DNA of 64,000 bases from Talpa occidentalis (Eukaryota > Chordata > Mammalia > Eulipotyphla > Talpidae), in assembly GCF_014898055.3 (NCBI RefSeq), contig NW_023605083.1, positions 68,751,715 to 68,815,714 of the forward strand. The letters are read 5' to 3'. A model generated the notes under the pieces. It saw only the letters and a list, made by a program, of their open reading frames with translations. It searched no databases and was not told where the DNA came from. Made by a program: the position numbers and the translations under genes. Below are positions 47,741-58,285 of the stretch, piece after piece. Every line of letters starts with the position of its first letter. Position 1 is the stretch's first letter.

Positions 47741-48725
47741 GACTACATCAAATTAAAGAGCTTCTGCACAGCAAAAGAGATAATAACAAAAACAGAGAAA
47801 CCACACTGATTGGGATAACATTTTTTCATACAACACTAATGATAAAGGACTGATCACAAGAATCTACAAAGAGCTGATGAAACTCAACAAAAACAAAGAA
47901 AATAATCCAGTCAAAAAATGGGCAGAAGAGCTAAAAAGAAACTTCTCTGAAGAGGAAATGCAAATGGCCAACAGGCATATGAAAAAATGTTCAACATCAC
48001 TTGTAATCAGGGAAATGCAAATCAAAACTACCATGAGATACCATCTTACACCAGTGAGAATGGCGCATATTAAAAAAACTAGCAACAACAAATGTTGGCG
48101 AGGTTGTGGAGAAAAAGGAACTCTCCTGCACTGTTGGTGGGATTGCAAACTGGTCCAACCACTATGGAGAGCTGTGTGGAGATTTCTGGACCTACTAAAT
48201 ATAGAGCTTCCGTATGATCCAGCAATTCCACTCCTAGGTATTTACCCAAAGGACACAGAAACATCAATTCCAAAGAGCACCTGTACCCCAATGTTTATAG
48301 CAGCACTGTTTACAATAGCTAAGCTTTGTAATCAACCCAAATGCGCAAACATAGATGACTGGATCAAGAAGATGTGGTACATATACACCATGGACTATTA
48401 CTCAGCATTCAAAAAAGATAAACACATGCAATTTGCAGCAACATGGATGGCGCTGGAGGGTTCATGCTCAGTGAAATAAGCCAGAAAGAAAAAGAAAAAC
48501 ACTGGATGGTCTCACTCATAGCAGGAATCTAGAAAACTTAAATAAGAGACCAGGAAAAAGAATAACTATAAGAAAGAAAATATCAAAATCAACAAACAAC
48601 TATGAACCAGAGACACTCTATGGGGCTTGGGGGGCGGGGAAAGGAGGGCTTGGGGTAAAAATAAGGGGGTTGCCATTGTATGGGGAATATAAAAATAAAA
48701 TTTAAATTAAAAAAATAAAATAAAA
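47741..48725 (+). mobile_element. 5'-truncated young L1 (985 bp) with perfect target duplication
   Basis: It starts abruptly inside ORF2 ('gactacatcaaattaaagagc', aligning to 40625 in the full-length copy) and runs through the ORF2 stop region to a G-rich 3'UTR and an A-rich tail. The tail ends at the 'ggggaatataaaaataaaattt' type 3' end. The flanking 16-bp duplication is perfect. The ORF2 C-terminus stays open for about 200 codons, including the C-x3-C-x7-H-x4-C motif ([20 protein letters not shown]), until a one-base loss near 48462. It is the youngest-looking L1 insertion here. Confidence 0.95.
47877..48479 (+). pseudogene. L1 ORF2 C-terminal fragment
   Basis: About 200 open codons of ORF2p C-terminus: helical linker ([18 protein letters not shown]), then the cysteine motif, then [20 protein letters not shown] and [20 protein letters not shown]. 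Compared with the copy at 40903-41421, it loses one base near 48462 ('ggagggttcatg' against 'ggaagggatcatg'), which shifts the last 20 or so residues. There is no native start codon; it is debris of truncation and not a gene. Confidence 0.93.
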
Positions 48726-48741
48726 TAAAATTTCTTCAGCT
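48726..48741. repeat. Target-site duplication, right copy (5'-truncated L1)
   Basis: taaaatttcttcagct, perfect match to 47725-47740. Confidence 0.95.
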
Positions 48742-48996
48742 TCCCATCCATCAAGAGCAACTCCTTCCCTATTGAACTTCATATTTTATTCATTCATCAA
48801 AGTTTCCTGGATGACTAATTGATACATTTGGGGAGAGAAGGAGTTGCAAAATGGATGACAGAGATCAAGCGGTACCAACTTCCATTTATAAAGGAGGTGA
48901 ATCACGGGGCTGTAATATGCAGTGTGCCAATAGTGTGAAAAGATCCTCATCTAGGACAGAAGTGATGGTTGCACAGCATTGTCAATATGCTTAATG

Positions 48997-49259
48997 GGGC
49001 CTCCCTGGTGGCGCAGCGGTTGAGCACTGGGCTGCGAGCTGCCAGCAGCCTCTGCAGTGCCGGTTTGATCCCCGGCTGCTGGCAAGGGTCCCACATGGCG
49101 CGCAGACCTCTCCTGCCGCCCGCTGCTCCCCTCAGCAGTGTACTTCTGTCCTTCTGCCTGCTCTGCTCCCCGCTCTGGCTCTGGTGAATTCTCTCACCCT
49201 CCCATGCTTCTGACTGTACCCAGTGCTTGTGTAAATAAATAAATAAATCTTTTAAAAAA
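48997..49259 (+). mobile_element. tRNA-derived SINE (type A), complete
   Basis: Head 'gggcctccctggtggcgcagcggttgagcac', B box 'ggtttgatcccc', a small deletion after the B box (ctggcaagg) and tail with TCTTTT. The duplication atgcttaatg at 48987-48996 and 49260-49269 is perfect. Confidence 0.95.
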
Positions 49260-49599
49260 ATGCTTAATGATATTAAATTGTACAATCAAGAATAGTTAAT
49301 TTATGTAATATATCTTTTACAACTACAAAAATTAAAAAAAAAATAAGAAAATAATATGCAGGTCACTTTGAGGGACACGGAATTGTAGAACATCACTTTT
49401 TGGGTTCAATACATGTATATTCAGTTTGATAATCAATATTCAAATATGTACACTTTAAAAGATCAGTATGTGATGACTGTGTCATATGGTAATAGATTAG
49501 ACATTCAATTAACTAAACGCCTATTCTTTTCATAAAACTGTAGGTCACAGAAATCAGACAAAGTAATCTTTTTCTGGAAGCTTGTTTCTCCCAAGTGTG

Positions 49600-49695
49600 T
49601 TCCCCTGAACCAGCAGCATCAGCAGTGCCTAGGAAGTAGTTAGAAATGTGGGTTCCCAGCCTGCACCCCAGACTGACTGCATCAAACTTACATAT
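49600..49695 (-). mobile_element. MER5-type hAT MITE fragment, minus strand
   Basis: 'gaaccagcagcatcagcagtgcctaggaagtagttagaaatg' and 'cagcctgcaccccagactgactgcatca' follow the antisense MER5A end (accagcagcatcagcatcacctgggaac…ccccaccccagacctactgaatca). Confidence 0.7.
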
Positions 49696-50399
49696 ATATA
49701 TGAGCTCCTTGGAAGGTTTGTGCTCACATTACCATATGAGAAATCTGAAAGAAAGGGAAGAGGAATGGGACAAGGAGAGATTGCTTTGGACTTGTGTGAT
49801 TAAGGAAAACTCCACAGTGGAGGGTCGCAGACTGGTATATTTAGCAGAACTGGATTAAACCAGAGGAACCTGGGCAAGTTCTATAAATGATTTATTCATA
49901 AGCAGGCATGATATTTGTACCTATCTCCTATGATGCAGGAAAATACTTATTGTGTGGAAGCTAGGTGGGTGTGGGGAATGAAAAGTTGGGCACAGGAAAG
50001 AAGGGAGTAGCAGAAAATAAGCCACAGTCATGTTGCAGCTGAAGAACTGGGGGGGCAGGTGAGGTGGGGAGAGGTAATGCCAATAGCAAAAACAGGGACA
50101 GTGAGGGAAAGAGGTCTCAGATGGGAGGAGATGGAGGAGGAGGATGTTGGCAATGCCGTTGATAACACTTTGAGTCTTATTTTGTGAATTTCGTCCCTGG
50201 AGCCTCCCTTCATTTCGTCCTCCACCTGACTCCAGAGAATGTGCAGGATTCAATACAGTGGAAGTAGCGGTGGATACTGCCATTTCCTTCAGAGGATAGA
50301 ACATCGCTCCAGTGTGCTCCCTGGGGGCCCTTGAAAATTTCCCCAAATGGATCCATAGCAGCCCTTTAACTCCACTGTAAAAAGGCTCCCTAGGTGCAG

Positions 50400-50718
50400 C
50401 TCAGTTTTTCACACCACGTGGCATTTTGCTTTATGCAATAGTCACGTAATGTAAAGGGTAATTCAGGGTTGATGAATTAGCAGCCAGCAAAGAGGCCTAC
50501 AAGGAGCTTCAGTAAGCCATTTAACATTTGGTGAGCTCTGTAGAGCTGTGGTCCCTTCCCACACTCAGAGGTAGTAAATATCCCTCTCGGATGGTATTTG
50601 CAGAGAGTGCCTCGGCATTTTCACACTCTGAAGTGCAGGCCAGTGAGCGGCGGTTCTAGATTAGAACATTGAAGTCCAGGATGTTGGTTGCGCCCAGCAC
50701 CCTGCTCAGCTAGCCCTC
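50400..50718. other. Non-repetitive stretch; candidate regulatory DNA
   Basis: No repeat seen. CACGTG at about 50416 and TCACGTAAT at about 50442 (CREB/ATF-like) lie within 30 bp. The right border is the twin-primed L1. No coding frame is supported. Confidence 0.25.
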
Positions 50719-50719
50719 T

Positions 50720-50732
50720 GAGGCTGTTCTTT
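50720..50732. repeat. Target-site duplication, left copy (twin-primed L1)
   Basis: gaggctgttcttt; the right copy at 50987-50999 reads gaggctgctcttt (12 of 13). Confidence 0.8.
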
Positions 50733-50986
50733 TTTATTTTTTTTTATTTTATTATTATTATTTTTTAATTTTGTATATTTTTACATCATTTTTCCATTTT
50801 TGCAGAATGTATTCATTTTCATCTTGGTTATAGTCCCCTTATAATTCCCACCCCCCTTGTTTTGATCCAACTCCCTCCTCCCCCCAGCCCCCATGTAGTG
50901 TTAGAAAACCTAAATAAGGGACCAGAAAAAAAAAAAGACTAATTATAATAAAGTAAAAATCAAAATCAACAAGCAACTATAAACCA
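50733..50986 (-). mobile_element. Twin-primed (5'-inverted) L1 fragment
   Basis: The left part (50733 to about 50900) is antisense L1 3' end: a T-rich tail, then the complement of the distal 3'UTR and the G-rich tract (cccccagcccccatgtagtg). The right part (about 50902-50986) is sense: 'ttagaaaacctaaataagggaccag...atcaaaatcaacaagcaactataaaccagag'. In L1 coordinates the two parts are directly adjacent (the sense part stops where the antisense part starts), as expected from twin priming. Duplications flank the whole. Confidence 0.88.
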
Positions 50987-51109
50987 GAGGCTGCTCTTTA
51001 GACCAGATAATGCATGTCTCTCTTCCTTCCCCCATCCCTCATCCTCCATCCCTCTTTCCTACTCCTTTTTCTGGCTGTCTTTATCTCTCTTCCTTTCATG
51101 ACTTCGCTG

Positions 51110-51400
51110 CTGGTGAAAGGTGTCAACTGTCAAAGAAAGTGAACTGTAAAATCAAATTACATCAGGTTTAAGTAGGGAGCACTGGGATGACTTTATTTTC
51201 TCTGATTGCAATGTCACCTAGTCACCACCCTGCATCATAATATACACACTCTCCGACTTAGGAATGAGATCCCCACGCGGTGATCAGCTCCATGTGAGTC
51301 TGAAGTATGACATTATCTGGCTAAAAGGGGGTCCATAAGAATCATCTGATGTGACCATCGTCTCAGACGTAGGCTGAGCTGATGCAGGTGAACGTTATGT
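51110..51400. other. Non-repetitive stretch, no gene seen
   Basis: Sequence of mixed composition with motifs such as GATTGCAAT near 51205 (C/EBP-like) and TGATCAGC near 51281. No transposon and no exon-like frame is evident. Confidence 0.25.
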
Positions 51401-51690
51401 ACATTCAAGACGGACTGGATATTATGATTTTGAAGTTTCTTTTGACTCAGAGTTTACTACTCTGTGAAAGTTGTTTCACTAAATTTAGAGGCTCCATGCT
51501 GGTAAAGTGGAAGAAGTGGAAGATAAGGTCAGCTTTTTTTTTTTTTTTTTTTAAACTTGAAAATTGCACATCTGGGCTCTGAATTTGGAATCTTCATTTC
51601 TTCAGAAGAATGAGCCATTCCAGCAGGACTTGCTGTGGGCCAAAGCCAGCCAGAAGCGGGCAATTGCATTTGAGGCTGAATGGGGTTATT

Positions 51691-51890
51691 TAAAAAGGGA
51701 AAGAAAATATCAAAATCAACAAATAACTATGAACAAGAGACACTCTATGGGGGTGGGGGGCGGGGAAAGGAGGGCTTGGGGTAAAAATAAGGGGGTTGTA
51801 ATTGTATAGGGAATATAAAAATAAAATTTAAATAAAAAATAAAAATAAAAAAATAAAAAATAAATAACTGCAAAAAAAAAAATAAAAAGG
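51691..51890 (+). mobile_element. L1 3' end fragment (young lineage)
   Basis: 'gaaaatatcaaaatcaacaaataactatgaac' then 'gtgggggg' G-rich tract and 'gtatagggaatataaaaataaaattt' plus a long A-rich tail. It is about 200 bp of 3'UTR only, nearly identical to the same part of the L1 at 47.74-48.73 kb. Flanks have a possible short duplication (aaaaagggaaa on the left, aaaaaggaaat on the right). Confidence 0.9.
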
Positions 51891-52372
51891 AAATCCACTT
51901 GCTTTGCAGGCCTGTCCTAATGAGCTCTATTGAGCTTATTATGTTGTTGATAACATGGACAGTCAGTTTGCTACTGGCTTCCTCCTGATTCAGGCCAACA
52001 TGCTCTGATCTTCCTGGGAAAACCTGGTGATCCAGCCAGGCTGTCAGACAAGAGAGCAACCAGTCTGGCTGGGTTTACATCTCTACCAACAATTGCTGAT
52101 TCTGAGACATTTACATTTTCTTGGCCTCTCCTTTATTACTCACCAAAGAGAGTAATTACAATCCCTGTCATTGTATACAAAGCTAAAGTTTCAAAATATT
52201 TTCATATTCATTTTTTTTTTCCCCATGAGAATCTCAGAATTACCCCATGAGGAAAGCAGGGTAATTTAGATTTACTGAAGAGGAAACCCACAGGATAACA
52301 AACTAAATGATTACTTAAGGTCATACTACAATAAATAATAGTGTGTCCTTGACTCATAGTTTTTCACTCTTG

Positions 52373-52435
52373 TTGAGAGAGAGAGACAGAGGGAGAGAGA
52401 GGTGTGTATGTGTGTGGGGGTGTGTGTGAGTATAT
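52373..52435 (+). repeat. GA/GT-rich microsatellite
   Basis: A (GA)n block followed by (GT)n with G interruptions. Confidence 0.85.
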
Positions 52436-52639
52436 TTAAAGGTAATATTATGCTTCTCATACAAATATGAAATGAACATATTATTTTATTTAACTCATAA
52501 ATTAACAAATGAGCCAGTAAAATGTTACAATTGGCTCAAGGGAAAACAAAAAAAGTGTCATACATTAAGGTCAGATGAAAAATGCTGGAATAAATTTGTA
52601 AATTAAGAATTTACCCAAAAAAGAACCTGTTTAATAATT

Positions 52640-52697
52640 CATGATAATAATCCTGATAATCATTACATCCATGATAATAATCCTGATAATCATTACA
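52640..52697 (+). repeat. 30-bp tandem duplication
   Basis: Two adjacent copies begin at 52640 and 52670 with 'catgataataatcctgataa' and 'catgataataatcctgataa', continuing identically to 'tcattacat'. They are near identical, so the duplication is recent. Confidence 0.9.
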
Positions 52698-53222
52698 TTG
52701 CATGGATAAAATGTGTATTTCTATAAAACATTTATATTACTGTTTATATTTCTACAACTTGCAGAGTTGTTAACTCAAAGATAATCAAAGCTAGATAACG
52801 CTAATGAGTTATCTACATCATCTTACAAAAATTTTCACACTATTTTCTAAAACTTGAAATGTAATATTTTCATTGTACAGCACCACACCCTGAAGAACCT
52901 GCATAATAATTTTTTCCTCTCCTTGATGCCATCATGATCATGTCTGAAGTTTGTTAGGTTCTTATCAATATTTTAGCATTGTTAGCACTCCGCGATAGAT
53001 GCTAAAATAGTCAAGTAATAACGATGTTGATAATAGTAAAAATAATAATACTAGCATTTTGGGGAACCTACTATGTGTCAGTTGTCAATAGCATCTACTG
53101 AGCATTTTTATTTTGCATGTATTATTTGACCATCAAAGTAAACTTATGACACAGGGACTACATAAGAATATAATCATGGATATTAACTTGCTCTAAACCA
53201 TTAATCTAAAATCAGGGGAATA

Positions 53223-53508
53223 GGGCCTCCCCGGTGGCACAGCGGTTGAGCGCTGGGGTGCGAAGCTGCCTGCAGCCTCTGCAGCACCAGTTCGATCCCC
53301 AGCTGCTCCCCAGCCATCGGAGGAGGGTCCCACATGGCGTGCAGACGTCTCCTGCCGCCCGCTGCTCCCCTCAGCAGTGTACTTCGGTCCTTTTGCCTGC
53401 TCTGCTCCCCGCTCTGGCTCTGGTGAATTCTCTCACCTTCCCGAGCTTCTGACTGGACCCAGTGCTTGTATGTACAAATAAATAAATAAATCTTTAAAAA
53501 AAATAAAA
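53223..53508 (+). mobile_element. tRNA-derived SINE (type A), complete, recent
   Basis: Head 'gggcctccccggtggcacagcggttgagcgc', B box 'agttcgatcccc', and tail with AAAT units and TCTTT. The duplication taaaatcaggggaata at 53207-53222 and 53509-53524 is a perfect 16 bp. Confidence 0.96.
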
Positions 53509-53775
53509 TAAAATCAGGGGAATAAAGATTTTTAAGTTTGCAGTACTTAAAGTAGATCATGTGCAAGATAGTTAACTGCCCAGTACTTAAATTTGATCTT
53601 TTTTATACAGGATGATGACATAAAAAGATATTATTAATGCTACTAGGGATTCAAGAACTTTAGAAAGGAAAAATGTTATGTCAACCTAAGAATATATATC
53701 TATATCTATATTTATATATATTATATTTATATAGAGATATAAATTGATATATATATCAATATCACTAAGAGTTAT

Positions 53776-54231
53776 TGCAGAGTCAGGAAGGACCACAGGG
53801 CAGTTTTTCTGATTCCATGCAGACTGGGTAAAGGAGGAGTCAGAGTCCTCAGTGGTTTTTGCAGGTTTTTTATTGGGGTTCACCAGGCATATGGCAGGCA
53901 GGGGTGCTGGGGGGCCGGGAGGCTGGCAGTCTTCCCAGCCCCCAGCAAATCTTCACTCTATCTGGGCTCTCTGGTATTCTCTGCTTCTGCTGCTTCTTCT
54001 CTGCTTCTTCTCTGCATCTCTCTTGGCTTCTCTTTCGGCTTCTGCTGCTGCTTCTACTGGTGTCCCTGTGACGCCGCCCTTAAAAAGCAGTCTTAGCCCA
54101 GGTGAATCCTTTCTATATCTGCCCACACCCTATTACAGGTGCCCGACATCAGGCATGCATTCAGGACAAGGATCCATCATCTATCCTGATGGCGGGTGGG
54201 CAGAAAAGCCTGACATTTTCTTTACCCTACA
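53776..54231 (-). mobile_element. Solo LTR of an endogenous retrovirus, minus strand (456 bp)
   Basis: Bounded by TG at 53776 and CA at 54231, flanked by gttat (53771-53775) and gttgt (54232-54236), a decayed 5-bp duplication. It is the same family as the LTR at 54752-55210 but inverted. On the minus strand the polyadenylation signal AATAAA is at 53869-53874. No internal viral sequence is attached. The 131-codon frame across it is a product of GCT/TCT-rich repeats. A 5-bp duplication suits class III (ERVL-like) integration. Confidence 0.88.
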
Positions 54232-54715
54232 GTTGTCTATAAAGTAAATGGTTGGCATCAACATCCCTCATTATACTCTGTAGGGGAGAAAAATTTTCCT
54301 TCTACCTTTCTAAGTTCTTTTGACTGGTTTAATAATTAAGTTGATATAAGACAGATTAACAAGAGAGAAACAAATTTGATTATATATGTATGAGAACCAC
54401 ACAAAGAAATGTGGATCACTAACAATCAAGTGCTTGAGATTTATATGCTAGGAAAAAGGAGGTAGGAACTTCAAAAGTGCAGGGGGAGGGTGGTGAGACA
54501 ATCTACAGGAAGATGGGAAAATCACATGTTTGGTAAACAAATGTCATACCATGCAGGATGTAGAGACAAGGAGATACACATGGGACTTTAAACAAACAGG
54601 CTTTGCTAATTTCCCCCAGCCTACCGTGCTGGCTTATCTTCTTTGTGGTTATCTCCCATCTAAATTCACCTAGGCAGTCAGGGAGAGGTGAGGACAAACT
54701 TCAAGTCTGCTGTTT

Positions 54716-54751
54716 CTTTTTTTTTTTTTTCTTTAAGATTTATTTATGCAT
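54716..54751 (-). mobile_element. tRNA-derived SINE (type B), tail part, split by LTR
   Basis: T-rich run plus 'ctttaagatttatttatgca' is the tail of a minus-strand type B SINE whose body resumes at 55211. The SINE's own duplication agtctgctgttt lies at 54704-54715 and 55458-55469. Confidence 0.9.
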
Positions 54752-55210
54752 TGTAGGGTAAAGAAAATATCAGGCTTTTCTGCCCTCCCACCATCAGGAT
54801 AGATGATGGATCCTTGTGGTCCTGAATGCATGCCTGATGGCGGGCACCTGGAATAGGGTGTGGGCATAGGTAGATGGGATTCAGCTGAGCTAAGACTGTG
54901 CTTTTAAGGGCGGCATCACGGGGACGCCAGCAGTAGCAGTAGAAGCCAAAGCAGCAGCAGTAGAAGCCAAAGCAGCAGCAGTAGAAGCCGAAGCCGAAAG
55001 AGAAGCCGAGAAGCAGCAGAACGAATGCTAGAGAGCCCAGATAGAGTGAAGACTTGCTGGGGGCTGGGAGGCCTGCCAGCCTCCCAGCCTGCCATATGCC
55101 TGGTGAACCCCAATAAAAGACCTGCAAAAAACCACTGAGGACTCTGACTCCTCCTTTACCCAGTCTGCATTGGATCAGAAAACCTGCACTGTGTCCGTCC
55201 TGCCCTTACA
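54752..55210 (+). mobile_element. Solo LTR of an endogenous retrovirus, plus strand (459 bp), inside a SINE
   Basis: It opens TGTAGGGTAAAG and closes CCCTTACA, with TGCAT duplicated at 54747-54751 and 55211-55215, a perfect 5-bp target duplication. AATAAA lies at 55112-55117. About 3.5 units of a 21-bp repeat (cagcagcagtagaagccaaag type) lie at 54925-55000. The LTR sits inside a type B SINE, so it is younger than the SINE. The long minus frame across it is a repeat shadow, not a gene. Confidence 0.93.
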
Positions 55211-55457
55211 TGCATACAAGAGCTGGGGTACAGGCCAGAGATGCGGGGGGTGAGAGGACGCTCCAGAGACAGAATGGGGAACAGAACAGGCAGATTGACT
55301 GAAATACACTGCTGACGGGAGCAGTAGGTGAGACAAGAGAGGTTTCCTGCACCATGTGGGCTGCTTGCTGGTCAGCCAGGGATTGAATTCATGCTGCAGA
55401 GGCTGTGGATTGCTTTGTAGTGAGGTGCTTAACCCCTTGCGCCACCAGAGAGCCCCG
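55211..55457 (-). mobile_element. tRNA-derived SINE (type B), body and head part
   Basis: Continues from the tail at 54716-54751: 'tgcatacaagagctggggtacaggccagag' and 'ccatgtgggctgcttgctgg', and ends at the head complement 'gcgccaccagagagcccc'. The SINE duplication agtctgctgttt at 55458-55469 pairs with 54704-54715. Confidence 0.92.
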
Positions 55458-55684
55458 AGTCTGCTGTTTATTAAGAAGAGTCATCCCACAATTACCTTTA
55501 TGCCCAAGAGAAGTGTTTTGAGGTGGCACATTTTGCACTCCCACAAACTCTTACCAGAAGATTGTTCTGAAAGAAATATGTTATACTCTAAGTCACTATT
55601 CATAACAGGAAAACAAATAAATCATGCCTGTGATTAAATCATGGCCTTCAGAACTGGATAGAGCTAAGAGTTCTGTTGCACAAT

Positions 55685-55825
55685 TTTAAGATTTCTGTAG
55701 CCTATCTAAGCCTCAGTTTCCTCACCTTAAAATGGCTAAAGTAACAGCCTCAGAAGGCATTATGGGTTCAATGAGATAGAGCAGGTAAAACTCTTATCAT
55801 TGTGCTTGGCCCATTCAATACAGTT
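55685..55825 (+). repeat. MIR fragment
   Basis: 'tctaagcctcagtttcctcaccttaaaatggctaa' with 'gggttcaatgagatagagcaggtaaaac' and 'cttggccc' is the MIR core and 3' part in plus orientation. Confidence 0.75.
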
Positions 55826-56779
55826 TCTTTATTATTATGTTTTTTTTTTAATTTTAATCTTTATTAGACCCCCACATTCAAATGCAACATCCTTCCTTAA
55901 GAGCATTAATATATGGTTGAAAATCATGATTGTGTCAGAAAATAATTTTGAGCAATAGACAGTTTTGCAGGTGTGTTTATAAATCTCCTAGCCTCTATCT
56001 ACTCATTTTGGAGATTCTCTTACATGCCTTCAGGGAAACTATTTTCAGTTGAGAACTTTGGTTGGACCAGCTCTTCGGTGTTCCTTTGAATTTGTGTTGC
56101 ATTAGAAGGCAGGTCACGCCTTTGCCTCTCACATCAGAATGTGAAAAAGAATGGTGGTGTTCTTTAGTTGAGACTGCAGTAAGGATATTTATTAGTCAAT
56201 TGTTTGGATGAACAACCTGAGACGACACCATCCTGATTTGGAATAAATGTCTTTTAAATTGCTTAAATTGAAGTTCTCACTTTCAAAAATCAACCATCCC
56301 TAATGAGTTATTAATTCAACCCAATCCATCCCTTCATTCTATTTTGTTTCAGGTTTGCTATTGAATCAAGGGGAGGGGGGAGTATAGAAATTGAAGGATG
56401 AAGCCCATCTTCTCCAGGGACTCACTGTCAAGTTGGGAAGCCCAGAATCCAGAAAGACCACATTCATGCTAGATATATAGGATGAACATGAGAAATCAAG
56501 CCTGGAGGCTACAAACTAGTGGCCACTAGGCTTACTGGCCAACAACTTTGTATCAGATGTGTATTTAATTTGAACTCTGTTGTAGCCCTCATAAGGGTAA
56601 AGAAAAAATATCAGTGCCTTCCTAAATAAAAATCAAGGAGATATCATAAGAAATACAGAATTTCCAGGATCTTCCTTACATAGCTCTTAATATCCTACAT
56701 AGCAACCTTCAGATTCACATGAGCAGTAGGTGTTCCTTCTATAAGATTCTAGGGCACCTAGTTCACCATATAAAGTTTA

Positions 56780-57048
56780 TTTATTTTTTTAAGATTTATT
56801 TATTTATGCATACAAGAATGGGGGTACAGGCCAGAGGTGCAGGGGGTGAGAGGATTCACCAGAGACAGAGTGGGGAACAGAACAGGCAGACTGACGAAAT
56901 ACACTGTTGAGGGGAGCAGCGGGCACGGCAGGAGAGGTCTGGGTGCCATGTGGGACCCTCACCTGGTGGTCGCGGATCGAACCGGTGCTGCAGAGGCTGC
57001 GGGCAGCTTCGCAGCCAAGTGCTCAACCACTGTGCCACGGGGGAGGCC
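56780..57048 (-). mobile_element. tRNA-derived SINE, mosaic of types A and B
   Basis: The tail side is type B ('gcatacaagaatgggggtacaggccagagg'), while the head side is type A ('accggtgctgcagaggctgcgggcagcttcgcagcc'). The duplications caccatataaagttta (56764-56779) and caccacataaagttta (57049-57064) match at 15 of 16. Confidence 0.93.
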
Positions 57049-57489
57049 CACCACATAAAGTTTAAATTACTGATTATCATAACTACTGGGTAGCTCTGTG
57101 CATTTGATCCTGTGATACCTAACAAGATCGTAATGTGCCAACATAAAAGATTCATTTCAAATGAGAGATAAAACTGGGGAAACAGCAAACTAAAATTTAG
57201 GCATCTACTTTATCTGCTTCACATATTTTTTCTCAATTCTTGCAACAATTGTCTTATATAAGTAAGCCTATAATTCTTTCATATTTGAGGAAAACAAAGC
57301 CCAGAGATTATTTAGAAGTTTCCTAATCAGCAGAGATAAGGTATAATTCCATGCAGCAGGAAGAAAATGACCACAAATATTTTGTTTTTAAACTGATGTA
57401 CTTGCTTTGTTGTTTATAGTGATCATGATAGAATATCATCTGATGTAGTAATAATCAAACCCTTTCCATCGGTGTTTGGACTTAATTGG

Positions 57490-57860
57490 ACTCAATGAGT
57501 CCTCGTGGGCCCACCAGCTCTCCAGGGCAGCATCCCCATAAGAAGAACCAGTGATCCTCACAGATCCTGTCTGGCGGCTGCCCAAGAGGTTTCCACATTT
57601 GCTGTTGCAAGAAGAGAAAGTTCAGAGGTCCTGCCTGGGTCTGCACTGTCTCAGCCTTGGCACGTCATTTGCTTTGGTCACAGTTCATTGTTCAGAGTTA
57701 ATGGACTGACCCACCAAAGAGCAAAGGAGTTGACAAGTACCCCCTGCGTCCAGGAAGGAGAGGGGGGCCGCATAAAATTGAGCACTTCTAACGTCCTTCA
57801 TGATCATCTTCGGCAAGTTGTACAAAGTTTTTCTCACTTTTATTGTTAGCAAAGGAGAAC
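57490..57860. other. Non-repetitive, GC-richer stretch; candidate regulatory DNA
   Basis: One of the few non-transposon parts with raised GC. A 114-codon plus frame (57505-57849) exists but has no domain and no obvious splice context. Motifs such as CACGTCA at about 57661 (CRE-like) and ACAAAG (SOX/TCF-like, about 57825) are present. I call it candidate regulatory DNA; an uncharacterised exon is less likely. Confidence 0.25.
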
Positions 57861-58285
57861 TATACCTTTCTCATGAGATCTGAGAGAGAGTTTGAGATGA
57901 TGTTCATAAAACATTGAGTAAGTGGAAGGCATCCACTGTAAGGGAATAGTCTATTCATCTGTTTGGTTTTCCATGCGTGATTAGTGCAGAGTGAGACCAT
58001 AGCTATTTTTCTGTACTTAATCAGGGAACTGAGTTGTAGCCTCAGTTCCAGCACTAAAGATAATGTAGCCGTGGAAATGTCTCTGGGATTTCATCTAAAC
58101 AGTAAGTGGGTTGACCGATGTGATTGCCAGGACTCCCGCTGCTCCCAGTAGTTGATGTCTACCAATAACTTCCTTCAGAGCAACAATAAATGATGCTAGC
58201 ACCCCATCTCAGCTAGCACCCTGCACAGTACTTGATCCAGACATGAGACCATTGGGAGAAATCTAGAAAAGTTATTTGAGGATTC

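Noticed and set aside
53852..54247. 131-codon plus frame rich in Leu and Ser
   Set aside because: Lies inside the minus-strand solo LTR and comes from its GCT/TCT repeats; its counterpart appears in the other LTR copy.
53776..55210. One provirus or non-autonomous element with inverted LTRs
   Set aside because: Each LTR has its own target duplication, and the spacer holds no viral-type sequence.
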